Part shown: positions 42,913 to 47,807 of the stretch, one piece after another | Numbering within the stretch: position 1 is the stretch's first letter | Layout of the letters: each line of letters starts with the position of its first letter | NCBI RefSeq assembly: GCF_019794555.1 | Contig: NZ_JAIMEP010000017.1 | Coordinates: 1 to 47,807, forward strand | Length of the DNA: 47,807 bases | Origin: Streptococcus suis | GTDB taxonomy: Bacteria > Bacillota > Bacilli > Lactobacillales > Streptococcaceae | Direction of reading: 5' to 3' | Notes under the pieces: generated by a model | Databases searched by the model: none | Told to the model about the DNA's origin: nothing | The model's input: the letters and a program-made list of their open reading frames with translations, nothing else | Program-made: the position numbers and the translations under genes

Positions 42913-43620
42913 TTACCGTTTTGCCATTGAGACAAAGCTGACTTTGTCTGGACGGTAGCTAATTGTTCCATATTGAAAGGCTTGACCGTTTGAGAGATAG
43001 GTAACGCTGGTAACCACGACCACCATCTCATAGTCGGCTAGGTCCATTAATTGCTTTTCTTCTTCATTCGCAAAGCGGAAAGAAATTTCCCGTCGAGAAT
43101 GAGAGATTGTTAACTTTAATTCTTTCTCTAAATAGCTATAGATAGAGCTTTCAGCAATTTCTTTACTGAGATAAGGGACGACTCTACGGTCAAAATAGGA
43201 AATTTCATATTCCAAACGCTCACCATCTATCGTTCTTACCCGACTCACTCTATAAAAATCTACTTTATCATCAACTTCAAAGGTAGACATTAAATCATCT
43301 TGCCCCTGAACGATATATAGTGAGGTAAGTTCTGTTTGAATCTGGTGTTTAGAACGTTTGTTCAATTCTCCAGCGGTCTTAATTTCAGAAAGATATTGTT
43401 CCTTCATTAACCCGTGTTCGATTACAATTGAAGATTTCCCTTGTTTTTTTTGAATGTAGCCATCCATTTCAAGAAGGGACAGAGCCTTTCGAATGGTGTC
43501 TTTAGAGTAAGAGTAGATCTCCATCAATTCATTCTCAGTTGGTAATGCTTGTCCTGTTGACCAGACTTGATCCTCTATCTTTTTCTTGATATCTTGATAA
43601 ACTTTCTTATATTTACTCAT
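42913..43620 (-). CDS. GntR-family (HutC/TreR-like) repressor
   Basis: A 235-aa regulator. The winged HTH covers residues 1-70 (MSKYKKVYQDIKKKIEDQ, LPTENELMEIYSYSKDTIRK). A UTRA effector domain covers about 85-235, which binds sugar phosphates in TreR-type members. It is divergent from the EEP/PTS genes and so likely controls them. The 16-bp palindrome at 43673-43688 between them is a good operator candidate. It looks like TreR, but the PTS next door is of the glucose/maltose type, so the inducer is open. Confidence 0.88.
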   Translation of the reverse strand: MSKYKKVYQDIKKKIEDQVWSTGQALPTENELMEIYSYSKDTIRKALSLLEMDGYIQKKQGKSSIVIEHGLMKEQYLSEIKTAGELNKRSKHQIQTELTSLYIVQGQDDLMSTFEVDDKVDFYRVSRVRTIDGERLEYEISYFDRRVVPYLSKEIAESSIYSYLEKELKLTISHSRREISFRFANEEEKQLMDLADYEMVVVVTSVTYLSNGQAFQYGTISYRPDKVSFVSMAKR

Positions 43621-43644
43621 TGTATTTCCATCTTTCTATTCATT

Positions 43645-43653
43645 AGTGTACCA
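43645..43653 (-). promoter_or_regulatory. Extended -10 of the GntR-family gene
   Basis: On the minus strand TGGTACACT; no strong -35 is seen. The 16-bp palindrome lies about 20 bases upstream. Confidence 0.5.
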
Positions 43654-43672
43654 TAAAAGGCTTAGAAAAGGG

Positions 43673-43688
43673 AAATACAGCTGTATTT
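43673..43688. promoter_or_regulatory. 16-bp perfect palindrome, probable GntR operator
   Basis: AAATACAGCTGTATTT is perfectly symmetric. GTAT/ATAC arms are what HutC-type GntR proteins usually bind. Confidence 0.6.
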
Positions 43689-43705
43689 TCACTACCTCTA
43701 CTAAG

Positions 43706-43717
43706 TTTTACGTAAAA
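43706..43717. promoter_or_regulatory. 12-bp palindrome upstream of the EEP-PTS promoter
   Basis: TTTTACGTAAAA, with a related TATTACGGAAAA at 43727. It could be an accessory regulator site for a LacI-type protein. Confidence 0.4.
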
Positions 43718-43741
43718 GTTTAAAATATTACGGAAAAGCTA

Positions 43742-43770
43742 TTGACTAATGCAAACGTTTACGCTATACT
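43742..43770 (+). promoter_or_regulatory. EEP-PTS promoter with MalR-type operator in the spacer
   Basis: TTGACT (43742-43747), 17 bases, TATACT (43765-43770). GCAAACGTTTACGC (43751-43764) fills the spacer and matches the malQ operator at 12 of 14 positions. This links the PTS to the maltose regulon. Confidence 0.8.
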
Positions 43771-43779
43771 ATGGATATA

Positions 43780-43795
43780 AAGAAAACGGTTACGT
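43780..43795 (+). promoter_or_regulatory. cre site (CcpA) after the EEP-PTS promoter
   Basis: AAGAAAACGGTTACGT fits the cre consensus at 14 of 16 positions and covers the predicted start, as at galK. Confidence 0.65.
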
Positions 43796-43816
43796 ATTAT
43801 TTAGGAAAGGAGAGTC

Positions 43817-44608
43817 ATGAAATTACTGACAGTAAATGTCCATGCTTGGTTAGAAGAAAACCAGGATGAAAAACTAGATATTCTAGCTCAAACAATTGCC
43901 GAAAAGGCTTATGATGTCATTGCTCTTCAGGAGGTTAATCAGCTTATAGCTTCTAAATTCGTCACAAGAGAATTGAAGATGGGTAATTATGGCTTGATTT
44001 TATTAGAAAAATTAAGAGATCTTGGGCAGTTTGATTATTCCTATCATTGGAGTCATTCTCACATTGGCTATGATCGTTATGAGGAAGGGATTGCTTTTTT
44101 GACGAAGCTCCCTGTCTATGAGGCTGATTCATTTTATTGTAGTCAAAATAATAGTATTCATTCTATCTTGTCTCGAAAAATTATGGGGTTGACAGTTTTC
44201 TATCAAGACCAGTTAATTGATATCTATTCGTGTCATATTAATTTACCAGGTAGTGAAGAAGAGGACCAGCTGGACAATATTCGAACAATTGTCGAACGTA
44301 CGGGTCATCAGCGGTTTAAAATTCTGATGGGGGATTTTAATACTGATGCAATCTCAGACCGGGATGCCTACGATGCAATCAAGAATCTTGGGCTCCATGA
44401 TACCTACGAGTTAGCGCTAGAAAAAGATAAAGGAATAACTGCTGAAAAAGCAATTGATGGTTGGGCAGGTCATAGCCAAGAGAAACGGTTAGACTATGTT
44501 TTTTTCAACCAAGAAAAAACAGTTTTTACAAGTAAGGTTATCTTTAATGGACATAACCGTCCTATCATTTCAGACCATTTTGGTGTGGAAGTTGAATTTA
44601 GTGTATAA
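43817..44608 (+). CDS. Endonuclease/exonuclease/phosphatase (EEP) family hydrolase
   Basis: A 263-aa protein of the DNase I/inositol-phosphatase fold. Motifs seen: LTVNVHAW at the start, ALQEVNQ with the metal-binding Glu near 38, YSCHINLPGS with the His, LMGDFNTDA with Asp-Asn near 177, and ISDHFGVEVEF at the C terminus. No signal peptide. The substrate could be a phosphodiester or phospho-sugar. It is the first gene of a unit with the PTS permease (32-bp gap, own binding site GGAAAGGAG), so a link to sugar uptake is suggested but not shown. Confidence 0.88.
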   Translation: MKLLTVNVHAWLEENQDEKLDILAQTIAEKAYDVIALQEVNQLIASKFVTRELKMGNYGLILLEKLRDLGQFDYSYHWSHSHIGYDRYEEGIAFLTKLPVYEADSFYCSQNNSIHSILSRKIMGLTVFYQDQLIDIYSCHINLPGSEEEDQLDNIRTIVERTGHQRFKILMGDFNTDAISDRDAYDAIKNLGLHDTYELALEKDKGITAEKAIDGWAGHSQEKRLDYVFFNQEKTVFTSKVIFNGHNRPIISDHFGVEVEFSV

Positions 44609-44640
44609 ATGGCGTAAGGCCGAAAAATAAAGGAGAAAAA

Positions 44641-46809
44641 ATGAAAAAATTTCTTAGTTTCGAATTTTGGCAAAAATTCGGTAAGTGTTTGATGGTCGTG
44701 ATTGCAGTTATGCCTGCAGCAGGTCTCATGGTTTCTATTGGGAACTCTATCCCATTGATCAGTCCTGAGTCAGAATTATTGATTCGTATTGGGAATATTA
44801 TTGCCCAAATTGGTTGGGGTATTATTGGGAATTTACACTTGCTTTTTGCTTTAGCAATCGGTGGTAGCTGGGCTAAAGAAAAAGCTGGCGGTGCATTCTC
44901 GGCAGGTCTAGCCTTCATATTGATTAACTTGATTACAGGTCACTTTTTCGGTGTGACAACGGATATGCTCGCTGATGCTGCTGCAACAGTAACAACTGTT
45001 TTTGGTACTGAAATTCCTGTTTCAGGTTACTTTGTAAATATCTTAGGACAACCAGCTCTTAATATGGGTGTTTTCGTTGGTATTATTGCTGGTTTTGTGG
45101 GTGCTACAGCATATAATAAATACTACAACTATCGTAAATTACCAGATGTATTAACATTCTTTAACGGAAAACGTTTTGTACCATTTGTTGTTATTTATCG
45201 TTCAATTTTGGTGGCACTCTGTTTAGCCATTTTCTGGCCAGTTGTTCAAACAGGAATCAACAGCTTCGGTAAATGGATTGCAAGTTCACAGGATACAGCA
45301 CCAATCTTAGCACCATTCGTTTATGGTACCTTGGAGCGTTTGCTTCTTCCATTTGGTCTTCATCATATGTTGACTATTCCGATGAACTATACATCACTAG
45401 GTGGTACTTATGACATCTTGACAGGTGCACAAGCGGGTACACAAGTATTTGGACAAGATCCACTTTGGTTGGCTTGGGTTACAGACTTGATTAATCTGAA
45501 AGATGCTGGCGATATGACTCAATACAATGATCTTCTTGCTAACATCACACCAGCACGTTTCAAAGTTGGTCAAATGATTGGTTCTTCAGGGATTTTGATG
45601 GGCTTAACTTACGCAATGTATCGTAATGTTGACGAAGACAAGAAACATAAGTATAAAGGGATGTTTATTTCATCTGCTTTAGCGGTATTCTTGACAGGTG
45701 TAACAGAACCAATTGAATTCATGTTCATGTTTGCGGCTATGCCTCTTTATCTAGTCTATGCATTCGTACAAGGTGCTGCTTTTGCGATGGCCGATGTCGT
45801 TAATTTACGTGTGCATTCATTTGGTAATATTGAATTCCTTACTCGTACACCAATGGCGATTAAAGCCGGCATCGGTATGGACCTTGTAAACTTTATCTGG
45901 GTATCAGTACTCTTTGCTGTTCTTATGTACTTCATTGCTAACTTTATGATTAAGAAATTTAATCTAGCAACAGCAGGACGTAATGGTAACTATGATACTG
46001 AGACAACAGATGTAGTTTCTAACTCAAATGTAGATACTGCGGATGCAAATTCACAAGTGGTGCAAATTATTAACCTACTTGGTGGTCGTGATAATATTGA
46101 AGATGTTGATGCTTGTATGACTCGTCTACGTGTTAGTGTGAAGGAAGTTGCACAAGTCGGGGATGAGAATGCCTGGAAACAGGCTGGTGCTATGGGCTTG
46201 ATTATCAAAGATTCAGGTGTTCAAGCAGTCTACGGACCAAAAGCAGATGTTCTCAAATCAGACATTCAAGACTTGCTAGAATCTGGCGTAGCTATTCCTC
46301 GTTCAGAAGTGGTTTCTACTAATACAGTGACAGTTGAAACTAAGTTCAAAGGAATCACTGAAGCTGTTTACTCAGTAGCAGATGGACAAGCTGTATCTAT
46401 TACTGAAGTGAATGACCCTGTTTTTGCACAAAAAATGATGGGTGATGGGTATGCAGTTGAGCCTGTAAATGGCAATGTCTACGCACCAGTTTCTGGTATT
46501 GTAACCAGTGTTTTCCCTACAAAACATGCTGTCGGTATTTTGTCAGACCAGGGTGTAGAAGTTTTGGTACACGTTGGATTAGACACTGTTGCTCTTAATG
46601 GGGCACCATTCTCAACAAAGGTGGCAGATGGACAACATGTTCAAGCTGGTGACTTACTCCTTGTAGCAGATTTGGATGCTATCCGTTCAGCTGACCGTGA
46701 AACAACAATTGTAGTAGCCTTTACAAATTCTGCAGAAATTAAATCTGTCAGTCTTGTAAACCTTGGTCAAGTAAGTAAAGATAGTCAAGTTGCAACTGTA
46801 GAATTATAA
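44641..46809 (+). CDS. PTS EIICBA permease, glucose/maltose type
   Basis: A 722-aa fusion that takes up and phosphorylates a hexose or maltose. EIIC covers about 1-430, with WQKFGKCLMVVIAVMPAAGL at the start and the GVTEPIEFMFMF motif. EIIB has the phosphorylated Cys492 in DACMTRLRV. EIIA (about 580-722) has H629 in KHAVGI and the phospho-accepting H644 in VLVHVGLDT. The C-B-A order is that of PtsG/MalT proteins rather than of trehalose permeases. A MalR-type operator and a cre site upstream, and malQ-glgP next door, favour maltose or glucose as substrate. GGAGAAA precedes the ATG. Confidence 0.92.
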   Translation: MKKFLSFEFWQKFGKCLMVVIAVMPAAGLMVSIGNSIPLISPESELLIRIGNIIAQIGWGIIGNLHLLFALAIGGSWAKEKAGGAFSAGLAFILINLITGHFFGVTTDMLADAAATVTTVFGTEIPVSGYFVNILGQPALNMGVFVGIIAGFVGATAYNKYYNYRKLPDVLTFFNGKRFVPFVVIYRSILVALCLAIFWPVVQTGINSFGKWIASSQDTAPILAPFVYGTLERLLLPFGLHHMLTIPMNYTSLGGTYDILTGAQAGTQVFGQDPLWLAWVTDLINLKDAGDMTQYNDLLANITPARFKVGQMIGSSGILMGLTYAMYRNVDEDKKHKYKGMFISSALAVFLTGVTEPIEFMFMFAAMPLYLVYAFVQGAAFAMADVVNLRVHSFGNIEFLTRTPMAIKAGIGMDLVNFIWVSVLFAVLMYFIANFMIKKFNLATAGRNGNYDTETTDVVSNSNVDTADANSQVVQIINLLGGRDNIEDVDACMTRLRVSVKEVAQVGDENAWKQAGAMGLIIKDSGVQAVYGPKADVLKSDIQDLLESGVAIPRSEVVSTNTVTVETKFKGITEAVYSVADGQAVSITEVNDPVFAQKMMGDGYAVEPVNGNVYAPVSGIVTSVFPTKHAVGILSDQGVEVLVHVGLDTVALNGAPFSTKVADGQHVQAGDLLLVADLDAIRSADRETTIVVAFTNSAEIKSVSLVNLGQVSKDSQVATVEL

Positions 46810-46819
46810 GAATTGAGAG

Positions 46820-46844
46820 ACAAGTTCATTTTGAGCTTGTTTTT
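46820..46844 (+). terminator. Terminator of the EEP-PTS operon
   Basis: ACAAGTTC (46820-46827) pairs with GAGCTTGT (46833-46840, one G-U), then TTTT. Confidence 0.75.
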
Positions 46845-46878
46845 CAATTTTAAAAATCTTCTCAATCCTTGTTATTTG

Positions 46879-46887
46879 TGGTATAAT
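46879..46887 (+). promoter_or_regulatory. Extended -10 promoter of the yebC-like gene
   Basis: TGGTATAAT, 33 bases before the ATG. AGGAGG follows at 46908. Confidence 0.7.
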
Positions 46888-46919
46888 AAAGCGATTTTAT
46901 AAAATGTAGGAGGTTCCCC

Positions 46920-47636
46920 ATGGGACGTAAATGGGCCAATATTGTAGCCAAGAAAACCGCAAAAGACGGTGCTAACTCAAAAGTTTACGCCAAATTTGGT
47001 GTTGAAATCTATGTAGCAGCGAAAAAGGGTGACCCAGATCCAGAAACAAACTCAGCGCTGAAATTCGTTATCGACCGTGCTAAGCAAGCGCAGGTTCCAA
47101 AACATATCATTGATAAAGCCATCGACAAGGCAAAAGGGAATACTGACGAAACCTTTGTGGAAGGTCGTTATGAAGGTTTTGGACCAAATGGTTCAATGAT
47201 AATTGTTGATACACTTACTTCAAATGTAAACCGTACAGCTGCTAATGTTCGCTCTGCCTTTGGTAAAAACGGTGGGAACATGGGTGCATCTGGTTCGGTA
47301 TCATTCATGTTTGATAAAAAAGGTGTGATTGTCTTTGCAGGTGATGATGCAGATGCCATCTTCGAATTGCTACTTGAAGCAGATGTTGAAGTCGATGATG
47401 TAGAAGCAGAAGACGGAGCAATCACTGTCTATACAGCATCAACTGATTTGCACAAGGCCATCGTTGCACTTAAAGAATCTGGAATCCAAGAGTTCAACGT
47501 CACTGAACTTGAAATGATCCCACAATCAGAGGTATCACTTGAAGGTGATGACCTCGCAACATTTGAAAAACTCTACGACGCCCTCGAAGACGACGAAGAT
47601 GTACAAAAAATCTACACAAATGTAGATGGCTTTTAA
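46920..47636 (+). CDS. YebC/PmpR (TACO1) family protein
   Basis: A 238-aa three-domain protein opening with [20 protein letters not shown]. The conserved [14 protein letters not shown] and [14 protein letters not shown] follow. The family was first annotated as DNA-binding regulators. Recent work on homologues places several at the ribosome, helping translation of difficult motifs. Of the two Firmicute branches this resembles the YeeI/YeeN group by its start. It is a single-gene unit with AGGAGG and its own terminator. Confidence 0.92.
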   Translation: MGRKWANIVAKKTAKDGANSKVYAKFGVEIYVAAKKGDPDPETNSALKFVIDRAKQAQVPKHIIDKAIDKAKGNTDETFVEGRYEGFGPNGSMIIVDTLTSNVNRTAANVRSAFGKNGGNMGASGSVSFMFDKKGVIVFAGDDADAIFELLLEADVEVDDVEAEDGAITVYTASTDLHKAIVALKESGIQEFNVTELEMIPQSEVSLEGDDLATFEKLYDALEDDEDVQKIYTNVDGF

Positions 47637-47672
47637 TAAAAATGACTGTCCGGGGGACAGTCATTTTTATTA
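47634..47672 (+). terminator. Terminator of the yebC-like gene
   Basis: An 18-bp perfect stem (47634-47651 with 47655-47672, core ATGACTGTCC) around GGG. It overlaps the stop codon and is flanked by A and T tracts, so it can work both ways. Confidence 0.9.
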
Positions 47673-47687
47673 AAAGGTTGGAAATGA

Positions 47688-47780
47688 GAGAGGCTGGGCA
47701 AAAACTAGCCAGTAAATAAAAAACACAGATAGATTCAAGCTGATTTTGATGAAATTCAGCCGAACTGTCTGTGTTTTTCT
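47688..47780. repeat. Structured intergenic repeat-like element
   Basis: An outer stem AAAAACACAGA (47719-47729) with TCTGTGTTTTT (47768-47778) encloses a second hairpin GCTGATTTT/AAATTCAGC (47739-47760). A third small stem GGCT/AGCC (47693-47709) precedes it. The opening GAGAGGCTGGGCAAAAACTA resembles short repeats scattered in S. suis-like genomes (recollection). The T run also makes it terminator-like. Nothing else is seen up to the window end. Confidence 0.5.
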
Positions 47781-47807
47781 TTTATCTCTATTATCTTGGA
47801 CTATTTT

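Noticed and set aside
42913..46809. Trehalose operon
   Set aside because: The regulator is TreR-like, but the permease has C-B-A order of the glucose/maltose type and no trehalose-6-phosphate hydrolase gene is present.

Overview
This window comes from a low-GC Gram-positive chromosome of the genus Streptococcus. It is most like Streptococcus suis. The evidence is the 5S plus tRNA cluster, codY-pncA, gatCAB, the yqeG-yqeH-yhbY-nadD-yqeK-rsfS ribosome-assembly run, ClpL, Rgg-type and LPXTG proteins, and CtsR-, CodY-, MalR- and CiaR-type sites. The species is my inference from protein likeness and gene order; no search was run.

Layout. (1) 1-1060: 3' end of a 23S rRNA, 5S rRNA, tRNA-Val, -Gly, -Ile and -Glu, and a terminator. 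(2) 1097-9067: recG (apparently leaderless), asparaginase facing a HAD hydrolase/PRA-PH-like pair, a universal stress protein, an AlaT-like aminotransferase, codY with its own CodY box, and pncA. (3) 9196-12403: gatCAB for amidation of mischarged tRNAs. (4) 12492-20803: an accessory-looking block. It holds an Rgg regulator, a PgrA-like LPNTG surface protein, a second LPMTG surface protein, and an AT-rich unit of a beta-helix/double-AAA+ ATPase with a small membrane protein. (5) 20925-26381: galR facing galK-galT, an EamA transporter and cutC. (6) 26382-26749: a gene-free gap with a good candidate for a CiaR-controlled small RNA. (7) 26750-32048: an unknown gene, then the yqeG-yqeH-x-yhbY-nadD-yqeK-isochorismatase-rsfS operon. 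(8) 32049-36063: a structured leader with a predicted pseudoknot and terminator, a methyltransferase, tmcAL, a six-helix potassium channel, a TipA-type MerR regulator and a peptide-deformylase-like protein. (9) 36064-38712: clpL behind a 549-bp leader with four CtsR-like boxes. (10) 38834-46809: a glucan/maltose block: malQ-glgP under a MalR-type operator, then a GntR regulator facing an EEP-family hydrolase and a PTS EIICBA transporter. (11) yebC-like gene and a structured intergenic repeat.

How the genes work together. The core genes serve translation and stress: tRNAs, GatCAB, YqeH, YhbY, RsfS, TmcAL, ClpL, a deformylase-like protein and YebC. Nitrogen and NAD supply is represented by asparaginase, CodY, PncA and NadD. 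Carbon uptake is represented by the Leloir genes without galE, maltodextrin breakdown and a PTS permease, with CcpA-type cre sites placed just after the promoters.

Most interesting items: the beta-helix/AAA+/AAA+ ATPase and its partner, whose first ATPase domain has lost the aromatic pore-loop residue; the CiaR-box small RNA; the pseudoknot/terminator leader at 32060-32240; the A15 tract inside a short Lys-rich reading frame between rgg and the surface-protein gene; the duplicated CtsR leader of clpL; and a hairpin that would trap the 5' half of tRNA-Val.
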